Source: Pseudomonas triticifolii
Lineage (GTDB): Bacteria; Pseudomonadota; Gammaproteobacteria; Pseudomonadales; Pseudomonadaceae
DNA length: 64,000 nucleotides
Reading direction: 5' to 3'
Assembly: GCF_014358015.1 (NCBI RefSeq)
Contig: NZ_JACONV010000011.1
Coordinates: 85,535 to 149,534 of the forward strand
The notes under the pieces were generated by a model. It was not told where the DNA came from. It searched no databases and was given only the letters and a program-made list of their open reading frames with translations. Shown piece by piece: positions 53,044 to 61,845 of the stretch. The position numbers and the translations under genes are program-made. The stretch's first letter is position 1, and the number at the start of each line of letters is the position of its first letter.

Positions 53044-53472
53044 TTAAAACTTCAGTTCTTGGGGCTGCTGAGCAGTATGAGGGTGTACAGCGCCCGCATA
53101 AACTTTCAGCTTACGATACATGTCGCGACCCAGCGGGTTCTTAGGCAGCATGCCTTTGACCGCGGTCTCGATCACGCGCTCAGGAGCTTTGTCGATCAGC
53201 TTTTCGAAGTTGATCGACTTGATCCCGCCCGGAAAACCGGAGTGTGAGTAGTAGATCTTGTCGGTAGTCTTGGCACCGGTCACGCGGATCTGCTCGGCAT
53301 TGATCACGACGATGTAGTCGCCGGTGTCAACGTGCGGAGTGTACTCCGGCTTGTGCTTGCCACGCAGACGGCTCGCGATTTCGGTGGCCAGACGACCCAG
53401 GGTCTGACCAGCAGCGTCGACGACGAACCAGTCGCGCTTAACTGTTTCCGGTTTAGCAGTAAAAGTTTTCAT
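53044..53472 (-). CDS. rplM: 50S ribosomal protein L13
   Basis: A 142-residue ribosomal protein. VKRDWFVVDAAGQTLGRLAT and GDYIVVINAEQIRVTG are standard L13 segments, with MLPKNPLGRDMYRKLKVY near the end. In E. coli L13 represses its own rplM-rpsI mRNA through the leader; here the leader is about 175 nt and contains a perfect hairpin. A strong promoter lies upstream. Confidence 0.98.
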   Translation of the reverse strand: MKTFTAKPETVKRDWFVVDAAGQTLGRLATEIASRLRGKHKPEYTPHVDTGDYIVVINAEQIRVTGAKTTDKIYYSHSGFPGGIKSINFEKLIDKAPERVIETAVKGMLPKNPLGRDMYRKLKVYAGAVHPHTAQQPQELKF

Positions 53473-53533
53473 TCTTTATAGCCTCAGGGGCCGCCCTGAA
53501 AATTAGACGGCGGATCTTACTGAATAGTGCGTA

Positions 53534-53549
53534 CTTTGACAAGTCAAAG
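53534..53549 (-). promoter_or_regulatory. Hairpin in rplM leader, possible L13 autoregulation element
   Basis: CTTTGAC and GTCAAAG pair perfectly around AA, about 60 nt before the rplM start. It lies within the transcript predicted from the promoter at 53653-53680. The autoregulation idea comes from the E. coli precedent only. Confidence 0.4.
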
Positions 53550-53652
53550 GCAGCCGGAAACAGACGCTATCGGGGGCTCGGGTCAGCGCGTCCGTTATAC
53601 GGCAAGATTCTTCGGCAGACGGCGCATCACTTCCACTGCAAAGAGCTGGCGG

Positions 53653-53680
53653 ATTATACAGGCTCGAAAAATAACCTCAA
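53653..53680 (-). promoter_or_regulatory. Sigma70-type promoter of rplM-rpsI
   Basis: On the minus strand TTGAGG (53675-53680), 16-nt T-rich spacer, TATAAT (53653-53658). The 394-bp gap 53473-53866 otherwise holds the rplM leader and the divergent regulator's upstream region; no gene is seen. Confidence 0.75.
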
Positions 53681-53866
53681 CCGGATTTTTCGTTCACGTT
53701 CTGTTTATTGCCCCGGACCGTCGCGATGAAGGATATTTGCCGACTGGAATCGCACCCTCTCACAGCATCCACCCTTTCGACTGTCGCGAGGCGACTGGAC
53801 AGGCCCGGGAAAAAATAAGACGATCCAGCCGTGGATTGACCATTTACCCATATAAGAATAAAGATT

Positions 53867-54862
53867 ATGCCAACCCAACACTCCGCCCCTCTGCGGCGCG
53901 TCAGCATTCTGGCCACCGACAAAGTGTTTGCCTCGACACTGATGCAGGCCAAGGATTTTTTCCACCTGGCCAGCCTCAGGTACAGCAGGCAACTCGGTCA
54001 CGGCCTGGTGCCTGCTTTCGAGATCCGCCTGGTCAGCCCGGACGGCCTGCCCGTTGGTAGCTTCAGCGACGTCACGCTGCCGGTAGACGGCGAGCTGTGC
54101 CAGAGCGATATCATCGTGATTCCGGCTTTCTGGGATGATTTCGACGCGCTCTGCCAACGCTATCCGCAAGTGCTGCCATGGCTGCGCGAGCAGCATGCTC
54201 AAGGTGCGGTTCTGTGCGCAGAAGCCACGGGCGTGTTCTGGCTGGCTGAGGCCGGGCTGCTCGACGGCAAGGAAGCGACTACCTACTGGCGCTTCTTCAC
54301 TCAGTTCGCCGAACGCTATCCGAACGTGCTGCTCAATCAGGAAAAACACCTGACCGACGCCGACAACCTGTATTGCGCAGGCGGCACCACGTCGGCCTGT
54401 GATCTGTACATCTATCTGATCGAGCGTTTCTGCGGGTCCAACGTCGCGCAGGCGGTGGCCCGCGATATTCTTTATGAAGTACGGCGCACCTATTCGCCAG
54501 GACGGATTGGCTTCGGCGGTCAGAAGCTGCATCAGGACGTGATCATCCTGCAGATCCAGCATTGGCTGGAGGAACACTTCGCGGAAAAATTCCGCTTCGA
54601 AGATGTCGCCCGCGAACACGGCATGAGCATTCGCAACTTCATGCGCCGCTTCCAGACTGCCACCGGTGACAAGCCGTTGCATTACCTGCAACGGCTGCGC
54701 ATCGAAACCGCCAAGGGCCTGCTGTCCGGCTCGCGAAAAAGCATCAAGACCATCAGTTACGAAGTCGGCTATGACGACGCCAGCTTCTTCGCCCGCCTGT
54801 TCCGCCAGCACACCGAGCTGTCACCCAACCAGTACCGCCAGCAGTTTCAGCAGGCAGCCTGA
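53867..54862 (+). CDS. GlxA-family AraC regulator (DJ-1/PfpI domain plus HTH)
   Basis: A 331-residue regulator. Residues about 10-200 form a class I glutamine amidotransferase-like (DJ-1/PfpI) domain with the elbow GAVLCAEATGVFWLAEAGLL and TSACDLYIYLIE. Residues about 225-325 are the AraC/XylS double helix-turn-helix (FEDVAREHGMSIRNFMRRFQ, SYEVGYDDASFFARLFRQ, SPNQYRQQF). Relatives sense choline, carnitine, arginine or other amines; the ligand here is unknown. No regulated metabolic operon is adjacent. ATG at 53867 follows AAAG and a TATAAG box. Confidence 0.87.
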   Translation: MPTQHSAPLRRVSILATDKVFASTLMQAKDFFHLASLRYSRQLGHGLVPAFEIRLVSPDGLPVGSFSDVTLPVDGELCQSDIIVIPAFWDDFDALCQRYPQVLPWLREQHAQGAVLCAEATGVFWLAEAGLLDGKEATTYWRFFTQFAERYPNVLLNQEKHLTDADNLYCAGGTTSACDLYIYLIERFCGSNVAQAVARDILYEVRRTYSPGRIGFGGQKLHQDVIILQIQHWLEEHFAEKFRFEDVAREHGMSIRNFMRRFQTATGDKPLHYLQRLRIETAKGLLSGSRKSIKTISYEVGYDDASFFARLFRQHTELSPNQYRQQFQQAA

Positions 54863-54894
54863 TCCGATTCAAGCATCCACCCCACAAAAACGAA

Positions 54895-54917
54895 AAAGGC
54901 CTGCAATGCAGGCCTTT
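54895..54917. terminator. Bidirectional intrinsic terminator between the AraC gene and zapE
   Basis: AAAGGCCTGCA and TGCAGGCCTTT form a perfect 11-bp stem around a single A, effectively a palindrome, with an A-run before it. Confidence 0.85.
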
Positions 54918-54938
54918 CCGTATCTGGCTATCAAACCG

Positions 54939-56033
54939 TCAAGGTTTGTGTGCCCGCGACAGGAACTCGTGGGACTGCATTTCCAGCAAGCGGCTCAAGG
55001 TGCGCTGGAACTCGAACATCAGTCGGCCGCCGGTGTACAAGTCCTTCAGTTCGACTTCTGCCGAGATGATCAGCTTGACGTTGCGGTCGTAGAACTCATC
55101 GACCATGTTGATGAAACGGCGGGCGATATCGTCCTTTGAGACGTCCATCTGCTCGACACCGCTGAGCAATACGGCGTGGAAAATCTTGCCCAGCTCGATG
55201 TAGTCGTTCTGGCTGCGCGGGCCGTCGCACAGCTCGCGGAAGTCGAACCACGCCACGTCATCACAGGTGCGCAAGGCGCGAATCTCGCGATTTTCGATCA
55301 CCAGCACATCGTTTTCGAGGGTCTCTGCGCATTCCGGCGTCAGCGCTTTGAAGCTCTTGCGCATGCTCTCCTGTGCCGCTTCATTAAGCGGGAAGTGGAA
55401 CAGCTCAGCTTGCTCCAGATGACGCAAACGGTAATCGACGCCGCTGTCGACGTTGACGATGTCAGTGTTCTGCTTGATCAGCGCAATGGCTGGCAGAAAG
55501 CGAGCACGCTGCAACCCATCCTTGTAGAGCCCGTCCGGAACGATGTTCGACGTGGCAACCAGAGTCACGCCGTTCTTGAACAGCTCTTCCATCAGGGTGC
55601 CGAGAATCATGGCGTCAGTGATGTCGGACACGAAGAATTCGTCGAAACAAATGACCCGCGCCTCATCGGAAAAGCGCTTGGCGATGATGGTCAGAGGGTT
55701 CTTCTCGCCCTTGAGGGTTTTCATTTCCTCGTGCACACGCTTCATGAAGCGGTGAAAGTGCGTGCGCACCTTGTCCTTGAACGGCAGGGCGTCGAAGAAT
55801 GTATCGACCAGATAGGTTTTGCCGCGCCCTACTCCGCCCCAGAAATACAGACCTTTGACCAGGGTCGGCTCTTTCTTGCCAAACAGCTTGCCGAACAGGC
55901 CGGGCTTGCTGTCATGGGAGGCGATCAGGTCGTCGTACAGGCGCTGCAAATGACGCACAGCATTTTCCTGCGCGGCATCATGGAAAAAGTCCGGGCGCTT
56001 CAGATCAGCTTGATATCGTTCTAGGGGCGTCAT
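54939..56033 (-). CDS. zapE: Cell division ATPase ZapE (AFG1-like)
   Basis: A 364-residue AAA-like ATPase. Walker A is YFWGGVGRGKTYLVD near residue 64-78; Walker B is ICFDEFFVSDI near 128. ZapE joins the Z ring late in division and under stress in E. coli, where it shifts FtsZ bundling. It has no partner gene in an operon here. Confidence 0.93.
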   Translation of the reverse strand: MTPLERYQADLKRPDFFHDAAQENAVRHLQRLYDDLIASHDSKPGLFGKLFGKKEPTLVKGLYFWGGVGRGKTYLVDTFFDALPFKDKVRTHFHRFMKRVHEEMKTLKGEKNPLTIIAKRFSDEARVICFDEFFVSDITDAMILGTLMEELFKNGVTLVATSNIVPDGLYKDGLQRARFLPAIALIKQNTDIVNVDSGVDYRLRHLEQAELFHFPLNEAAQESMRKSFKALTPECAETLENDVLVIENREIRALRTCDDVAWFDFRELCDGPRSQNDYIELGKIFHAVLLSGVEQMDVSKDDIARRFINMVDEFYDRNVKLIISAEVELKDLYTGGRLMFEFQRTLSRLLEMQSHEFLSRAHKP

Positions 56034-56094
56034 ATTCGTTAGCAGGGCAACAAAAACGGGTCGTCACTGTAACGACGACCCCGGGGAATGGCAA

Positions 56095-57444
56095 TCAGTC
56101 CTGTTGAGGAGCGAGTGCCGACTTGAGCGCCTGGATGGCAGTGTCACGTGCAGCCGCATCGGCGAACACCGGGCTGTCGGCCACACAGGCATCGTCCAGC
56201 CAGAGCGTGAAGCGATCCGCTTCGGTGCGCAGATCGAGTTCGCCGCCCTGCTGCAACTGCTTGCTGGCCACGCCTGCCGCCTTGCCATCGGCAAAATGGC
56301 GCGACAACAGCAGTTGCTCACCATCAGCCGCCAGCAGACGGAAACGGAAACTGCCGTCGTCTTCACGGAAGCTTACGAAGCGTGCGCCCTTGGCGGCTTT
56401 CTTCTTGCCGGTATCGGCACCCTGTACCACGGTGCGGAACGAGCGCAGGCCAACGGCCTCACGCAGTTCGCCCAGGAACGGCGTGGCAACGCGCCGGGCT
56501 TTCTCGGCACCCGTTAGCAGGATGTCTTCCAGATCGGCCGGGCGCTCGATCAGACTCAGGTACGTTTCACGCTTCTGGGCCAGTTCGGCGTCCAGCAAAG
56601 TGAACAGACGATTCTTCGCCTCGCCCCAGCCCAGGCCGTCCAGCAGCTCGGCGCGGAACCCGGCGCATTGCTCAGGCGTGGAGAACGCCTGATACAGCGT
56701 AAACAGGTGGGAGTTGTCTGGATCCTTGGCCTCGCCCGGCGCACGCGAGTCGGTGACGATGCGCGAAATCGCGTCCTTCATCTCCTTGGCGCTGCTGAAC
56801 AAGGGGATGGTGTTGTCGTAGCTCTTGGACATCTTGCGACCGTCCAGGCCTGGCAGCGTCGCCACGCTCTCCTCGATCAGCGCTTCGGGCATGACAAAGA
56901 ACTCCTTGCCCTTGCCGAACAGGTGATTGAAGCGCTGGCCGATATCACGGGCCATTTCGACGTGCTGAATCTGGTCGCGCCCCACGGGCACTTGGTGCGC
57001 GTTGAACATGAGGATGTCAGCGGCCATCAGCACCGGGTAGCTGTACAGGCCCATGGTGATGCCCGAGTCCGGGTCTTCACCGCTCTCCACGTTCTTGTCC
57101 ACCGACGCCTTGTAGGCGTGCGCGCGATTGAGCAGGCCCTTGGCCGCTACGCAGGTCAGCAGCCAGGTCAGCTCGGGAATTTCCGGGATGTCCGACTGGC
57201 GATAGAAGGTCACCCGATCAACGTCCAGACCCGCAGCCAGCCAGGTCGCTGCGATTTCCAGACGCGAGCGCTGAATGCGCAGCGGGTCATCGCACTTAAT
57301 CAGCGCGTGGTAATCGGCCAGAAAATAGAACGAATCGAAGTCGCTCTGACGGCTGGCGACGATAGCCGGGCGAATCGCGCCCGCGTAGTTGCCCAGATGG
57401 GGGGTGCCGGTGGTCGTGATACCGGTCAGGATACGAGTGGTCAT
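56095..57444 (-). CDS. trpS: Tryptophanyl-tRNA synthetase with C-terminal extension
   Basis: A 449-residue class I synthetase; typical bacterial TrpRS has about 330-340. HIGH-like TGTPHLGNYAGA at about 12-23 and KMSKS at 204-208 are intact. After about residue 336 come some 113 extra residues beginning with a Lys/Ala linker (GADTGKKKAAKGARF), then SFRFRLLAADGEQLLLSRHF, which resembles the DUF1508/YegP repeat. ATG at 57444 is used; the longer frame has no better site. It runs in front of zapE and just after the hydrolase gene. Confidence 0.92.
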   Translation of the reverse strand: MTTRILTGITTTGTPHLGNYAGAIRPAIVASRQSDFDSFYFLADYHALIKCDDPLRIQRSRLEIAATWLAAGLDVDRVTFYRQSDIPEIPELTWLLTCVAAKGLLNRAHAYKASVDKNVESGEDPDSGITMGLYSYPVLMAADILMFNAHQVPVGRDQIQHVEMARDIGQRFNHLFGKGKEFFVMPEALIEESVATLPGLDGRKMSKSYDNTIPLFSSAKEMKDAISRIVTDSRAPGEAKDPDNSHLFTLYQAFSTPEQCAGFRAELLDGLGWGEAKNRLFTLLDAELAQKRETYLSLIERPADLEDILLTGAEKARRVATPFLGELREAVGLRSFRTVVQGADTGKKKAAKGARFVSFREDDGSFRFRLLAADGEQLLLSRHFADGKAAGVASKQLQQGGELDLRTEADRFTLWLDDACVADSPVFADAAARDTAIQALKSALAPQQD

Positions 57445-57471
57445 GGCAGGTCGCTTATCTATGGGCTGCAA

Positions 57472-58101
57472 TCAATTGGAGAGGCGCGGCAGGATCAATT
57501 CTTTGAGATCGGTCAGCTTGCCGTGAAAAAAGTGTCCGCATTCTGCCACTTTCAGCAGCTCATGGGGACGCTGCAGCGCAGCCGACCAGGCGTAGACGGT
57601 TTGCGGGTCGATGACTTCATCGGTTTCCGGCTGAATCACCGTCAGCGGGCAGTTCTGGGGCAGCACACTGTGGTCCTGCAGGCGCGCAGCGGCGACGGCC
57701 ACCAGAAACAGATGCGTGAGCGTTTCGCCTTGCGCCTCCAGGCGGCCGCCCAGATTGGCTGCAACGTAACCGCCGAAGGAAAAACCGAACAGGGTCATGG
57801 GCAGATCAGGGTGTTTTTCACGCAACCACCTGGCAGCGGCTTGCGCATCGTCGATCTCGCCAGGCCCTGCCACTGAGGTGCCCGCACTAGCCCCCACGCC
57901 ACGATAGTTGAAGCGTAACGTGATCAAACCTTCGTCCCGTGCGGTACGCTGCAACGTGGAGACGACTTTATTGAGCATCGTTCCGCCCTGGATCGGGTTA
58001 GGATGGCAAATCAGTGCGACGCCTCTGGCATTGGGTACGTCCTGATACAGTGCTTCGAGCTGGCCCTCTGGACCATCGATGAATAACGGGGTTTCGCGCA
58101 T
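57472..58101 (-). CDS. Alpha/beta hydrolase
   Basis: A 209-residue hydrolase of the COG2945-like type. It has the oxyanion-region ICHPNPIQGGTM, nucleophile elbow GFSFGGYVAAN (Ser about 106), acid PETDEVIDP and His in AECGHFFHGKL. Substrate unknown; esterase or thioesterase activity would be usual. ATG at 58101 is the family start. It lies 27 bp before trpS on the same strand, as in other pseudomonads. Confidence 0.86.
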   Translation of the reverse strand: MRETPLFIDGPEGQLEALYQDVPNARGVALICHPNPIQGGTMLNKVVSTLQRTARDEGLITLRFNYRGVGASAGTSVAGPGEIDDAQAAARWLREKHPDLPMTLFGFSFGGYVAANLGGRLEAQGETLTHLFLVAVAAARLQDHSVLPQNCPLTVIQPETDEVIDPQTVYAWSAALQRPHELLKVAECGHFFHGKLTDLKELILPRLSN

Positions 58102-58246
58102 GAGCAAAAAAGAACTCCGTGACCTTGAAATGGGTCGACTCGTCTAGCTGATTGTCTGTGGCTGGCATATCAACGACGCGTCGCGGGTATACAGCGCAGG
58201 TTCGAGCCGTTAACGTAAAGCAAAGCCGTTTATAGAGGAAGGACTC

Positions 58247-58681
58247 GTGGAACACTCGCTCTTAGTTTGGTTGTTGCCGACTCTCGCCCTGGTTGCCGGT
58301 GTCGTCATTGGTTTCCTGGTCGCACGTCTGCTGCCCAACACCGTTCCGAACAGCACCCAGCGCCAGCTGGATGATATTCAGGAGCGTTTCGATACCTATC
58401 AGAACGAGGTGGTCACTCACTTCAACAGCACGGCTAACCTGGTACAAAAGCTTTCGCAAAGCTATAACGATGTACAGGAACATCTCGCCGAGGGCGCCAA
58501 CCGCCTGGCCCTTGACGAACTGACCCGCCAACGTCTGCTGGCTGCCCTGCACCCGGAGGCCAACCAGGCACCTCGCGACCGCCTGACACCGCCACGCGAC
58601 ACCGAAACCCCGAAGGATTACGCGCCCAAATCGCCTAATACGCCAGGCATGCTGGACGAGCATTACGGCTTGAAGAAGTAA
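58247..58681 (+). CDS. zapG: ZapG (YhcB, DUF1043) envelope/division protein
   Basis: A 144-residue protein. One N-terminal TM helix (LPTLALVAGVVIGFLVARLL), then a coiled coil (about 38-90) and a Pro-rich tail. YhcB/ZapG links envelope synthesis and division in E. coli. The start is GTG at 58247 with AGAGGAAGGA upstream. A terminator follows. Confidence 0.88.
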   Translation: MEHSLLVWLLPTLALVAGVVIGFLVARLLPNTVPNSTQRQLDDIQERFDTYQNEVVTHFNSTANLVQKLSQSYNDVQEHLAEGANRLALDELTRQRLLAALHPEANQAPRDRLTPPRDTETPKDYAPKSPNTPGMLDEHYGLKK

Positions 58682-58701
58682 TACGCCGTCAGTGACACCC
58701 A

Positions 58702-58739
58702 AATCCCGCCCCTGAGTGATTCAGCGGCGGGATTTTTTA
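58702..58739 (+). terminator. Intrinsic terminator of zapG
   Basis: AATCCCGCC pairs with GGCGGGATT around an inner CTGA/TCAG stem, followed by six T. Confidence 0.88.
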
Positions 58740-58821
58740 TGGTTGCTGCTTTCAGCGAGCTGACCGGCGCCTGCTCACAAAGGCGTCAGCAGGCGCCTAT
58801 CGACTGCAGCGCCTGAAACAA

Positions 58822-58849
58822 AAAACCCGCCATCATCGGCGGGTTTTCT
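58822..58849 (-). terminator. Intrinsic terminator of cysNC
   Basis: AAAACCCGCC and GGCGGGTTTT pair around ATCATC. On the minus strand the stem is followed by a T-run, about 16 bp past the cysNC stop. Confidence 0.88.
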
Positions 58850-58864
58850 GTAGCAGGCTCAGAC

Positions 58865-60763
58865 TCAGATCGCGCCGCGGCTGCGCAACACGTCCAGCAC
58901 CAGCTTCACGCCTTCATCCACCGTCAGGCTCTGGGTGTCGATCACCAGGTCGGCATCCAGCGGAACATCGTACGGGAAGGACTCGCCCGGGATGTTGTCG
59001 CCATCGGCAGCGTAAAGGCCTTGAGGGTCGCGCTCACGGCATACTTCAGGCGATGCCTGAACGTACACGGTGACCAGACGCTCTTTGCCGATCAGCGCTT
59101 TCACGCGCTCGCGCCCTTCGGCATCCGGTGCCACGAAAGCAGCCAGGGTCAGCAGGCCGGCTTCGTTGAACTGACGCGCCACGTGAGCGGCACGGCTCCA
59201 GTTCTCGGTACGACCCGCGCGGTTCTGCGGCAGACCTTTGTTCAGGTCATGACGCAGGTTTTGACCGTCAAGTACATACACGGCACGCCCCATGTCGAAC
59301 AGCTTGCGCTCGACCGCGTAGGCCAGGGTGCTCTTGCCTGCGCCCGACAGGCCGCTGAACAACACGGTTGCCGGCTGCTGACCGAAGCGCTGTGCACGCT
59401 CCTGAGTGGTCACGTGAGCCAGTTCGCCATGATGCGTCGCACCGCCAGCATTGACCGGTTTGGCGATGATCATGCCTGCCGCCACGGTGCCATTGGTCAA
59501 ACGATCAATGACGATGAACGCGCCCGTGGTGCGGTTGCTGTCGTAACCGTCCAGCGCGATAGGCGCGTCCAGGCTGATCTTGACGCGGCCGATCTCGTTC
59601 AACTGCAGCGAACTGGCAGGACCTTCGACCAGCGTGTTCACATCCACGCGATGCGTGATGCTGGCAATCGAGCCCGGCACGTAGCTGGTCGCGCGTTTGA
59701 TGTCGTATTTCTTGCCTGGCAGCATCGGTTCTTCGGCCATCCAGACCAGCATCGCGTCGAACGCGTCGCTGACCTGCGGAACGTTGTCGGCATGCACCAG
59801 CAGGTCGCCACGGGAGATGTCGATCTCGTCTTCCATGGTCAACGTGACAGCCTGACCAGGACCGGCCTGTTCCAGCTCACCTTCAAAGGTGACGATGGAC
59901 TTCACGCGACTGCTCTTGCCCGACGGCAGCACGACGACTTCATCGCCCTTGTGCACAATGCCGCTGGCCAAAGTGCCTGCAAACCCTCGGAAATTGAGGT
60001 TCGGGCGGTTAACGTACTGCACCGGGAAACGCAGGTCGGTGTAGTTGCGATCACTGGCGATTTCGACGGTTTCGAGAATTTCCATCAGCGACTGGCCGAT
60101 GTACCACGGCGAACGCTCGCTGCGGTTGACCACGTTGTCGCCCTTGAGCGCCGACATGGGCACAAAGGCCATGGTGGTCGGCTTGAAGGCGATACCCTCG
60201 GCGAACTTCAGGTAATCGGCCTTGATCGACTCGAACACGTTCTCATCGAAGCCGTTGAGGTCCATCTTGTTGATGGCGACCACGATGTGTTTGATGCCCA
60301 GCAGAGACGCGATGTAGCTGTGGCGACGGGTCTGGGTCTGAACGCCGTAACGTGCGTCCACCAGGATGATCGCCAGGTCGCAGGTCGACGCGCCAGTGGC
60401 CATGTTGCGGGTGTACTGCTCGTGGCCCGGCGTGTCGGCGATGATGAACTTGCGTTTGGCCGTCGAGAAATAGCGATAGGCGACATCGATGGTGATGCCC
60501 TGCTCGCGCTCGGCCTGCAGGCCGTCCACCAGCAGCGCCAGGTCGACGTCATCACCTGTGGTGCCGGACTTTTTGGAATCACGCGTAATGGCTTCCAGGT
60601 GATCTTCATAGATCATCTTGGAATCGTGCAGCAGGCGACCGATCAGCGTGCTCTTGCCGTCGTCGACGTTGCCACAGGTGAGAAAGCGCAGCATTTCCTT
60701 ACGTTCGTGCTGGCCCAGATAAGCGAGGATGTCCTCACTGATCAAATCAGATTGATGCGACAT
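58865..60763 (-). CDS. cysNC: Sulfate adenylyltransferase subunit 1 / APS kinase fusion CysNC
   Basis: A 632-residue fusion. Residues 1-440 are the CysN GTPase: G1 GNVDDGKSTLIG, G3 DTPGHEQYTRNM, G4 NKMDLNG. Residues about 450-632 are APS kinase with P-loop GLSGAGKSTLAYAVE and DGQNLRHDLNKGLP. CysN with CysD makes APS from sulfate and ATP, driven by GTP; CysC then makes PAPS. It follows cysD by 11 bp. Confidence 0.96.
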   Translation of the reverse strand: MSHQSDLISEDILAYLGQHERKEMLRFLTCGNVDDGKSTLIGRLLHDSKMIYEDHLEAITRDSKKSGTTGDDVDLALLVDGLQAEREQGITIDVAYRYFSTAKRKFIIADTPGHEQYTRNMATGASTCDLAIILVDARYGVQTQTRRHSYIASLLGIKHIVVAINKMDLNGFDENVFESIKADYLKFAEGIAFKPTTMAFVPMSALKGDNVVNRSERSPWYIGQSLMEILETVEIASDRNYTDLRFPVQYVNRPNLNFRGFAGTLASGIVHKGDEVVVLPSGKSSRVKSIVTFEGELEQAGPGQAVTLTMEDEIDISRGDLLVHADNVPQVSDAFDAMLVWMAEEPMLPGKKYDIKRATSYVPGSIASITHRVDVNTLVEGPASSLQLNEIGRVKISLDAPIALDGYDSNRTTGAFIVIDRLTNGTVAAGMIIAKPVNAGGATHHGELAHVTTQERAQRFGQQPATVLFSGLSGAGKSTLAYAVERKLFDMGRAVYVLDGQNLRHDLNKGLPQNRAGRTENWSRAAHVARQFNEAGLLTLAAFVAPDAEGRERVKALIGKERLVTVYVQASPEVCRERDPQGLYAADGDNIPGESFPYDVPLDADLVIDTQSLTVDEGVKLVLDVLRSRGAI

Positions 60764-60774
60764 GTGACACCCCC

Positions 60775-61692
60775 TTAGAAATAACCCTGACGTTTCTTTT
60801 CTTCCATCGAGCCTGCGCCATCGTGGTCGATGACCCGGCCCTGGCGCTCGGAAGTTCGCGTCAGCAGCATTTCCTGAATGATGTCAGTCAGGCTGGTGGC
60901 TTCGGACTCGACGGCGCCGGTCAACGGGTAGCAGCCGAGTGTGCGGAAACGCACCTTCTTCTTGACGATGCGGGCCTTTTCCTCGTCGGTGAGGTGCTCA
61001 AGGATGCGATCGTCGTCGATCATGATCAACGTGCCGTTCTTCTCGATCACGTCACGCTCGGCCGCGAAGTACAGCGGCACAATCGGGATACCTTCAAGGT
61101 AGATGTACTGCCAGATGTCCAGCTCGGTCCAGTTCGACAGCGGGAACACACGAATCGACTCACCCTTGTTGACGTTGCCGTTGTACACGTTCCACAGCTC
61201 GGGACGCTGGTTCTTGGGATCCCAGCGGTGCTTGCTGTCGCGGAAGGAATACACGCGTTCCTTGGCCCGGGACTTTTCTTCGTCGCGGCGCGCGCCGCCA
61301 AAAGCGGCATCGAAACCATGCTTGTCCAGCGCCTGCTTGAGGCCCTCGGTCTTCATGATGTCGGTGTGCTTGGCACTGCCGTGGGTAAATGGATTGATGC
61401 CCTGCGCCACCCCGTCAGGGTTGATGTGGGTGATCAGGTCCAGACCCATTTCCTCGACCATCTGGTCGCGGAAGCGATACATCTCCTGGAATTTCCAGCG
61501 GGTATCGACGTGCATGACCGGAAACGGCAGCTTGCCCGGAAAGAAGGCCTTGCGCGCCAGGTGCAGCATCACGGCCGAATCCTTGCCGATCGAGTACAGC
61601 ATCACCGGGTTATCGAACTCGGCGGCGACCTCGCGGATGATGTGGATGCTTTCCGCCTCCAGCTGTTTCAGATGCGTCAGTTTATCAACCAT
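60775..61692 (-). CDS. cysD: Sulfate adenylyltransferase subunit 2 CysD
   Basis: A 305-residue PP-loop ATP pyrophosphatase-type protein with YSIGKDSAVMLHLARK and GGARRDEEKSRAKER. It catalyses adenylation of sulfate with CysN. First gene of cysD-cysNC. A perfect 17-bp palindrome lies 112 bp upstream; CysB control is expected but its site cannot be read directly. Confidence 0.96.
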   Translation of the reverse strand: MVDKLTHLKQLEAESIHIIREVAAEFDNPVMLYSIGKDSAVMLHLARKAFFPGKLPFPVMHVDTRWKFQEMYRFRDQMVEEMGLDLITHINPDGVAQGINPFTHGSAKHTDIMKTEGLKQALDKHGFDAAFGGARRDEEKSRAKERVYSFRDSKHRWDPKNQRPELWNVYNGNVNKGESIRVFPLSNWTELDIWQYIYLEGIPIVPLYFAAERDVIEKNGTLIMIDDDRILEHLTDEEKARIVKKKVRFRTLGCYPLTGAVESEATSLTDIIQEMLLTRTSERQGRVIDHDGAGSMEEKKRQGYF

Positions 61693-61803
61693 GGTTTCTC
61701 ACGGATTACTTACGTTATGGACCGGGAAAACCCGGGGCGGCCTGCGGGCCGTATTCGAGCCGCGCACTTTATCATGCGTGATATCGCTAATCAGCGAAGC
61801 AAC

Positions 61804-61820
61804 TAGATCGAAACGATCTA
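61804..61820. promoter_or_regulatory. 17-bp perfect palindrome upstream of cysD
   Basis: TAGATCG and CGATCTA flank AAA. It sits between the Nif3-family gene stop (61846) and the cysD start (61692), where the cysD promoter should be. It could be an operator. It is a poor terminator, being AT-rich with no T-run. Confidence 0.4.
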
Positions 61821-61845
61821 TGCATATGCCCCGCCGTTTGATCGC

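Noticed and set aside
59021..60778. 585-codon open frame antisense to cysNC
   Set aside because: Shadow of the well-conserved cysNC gene.
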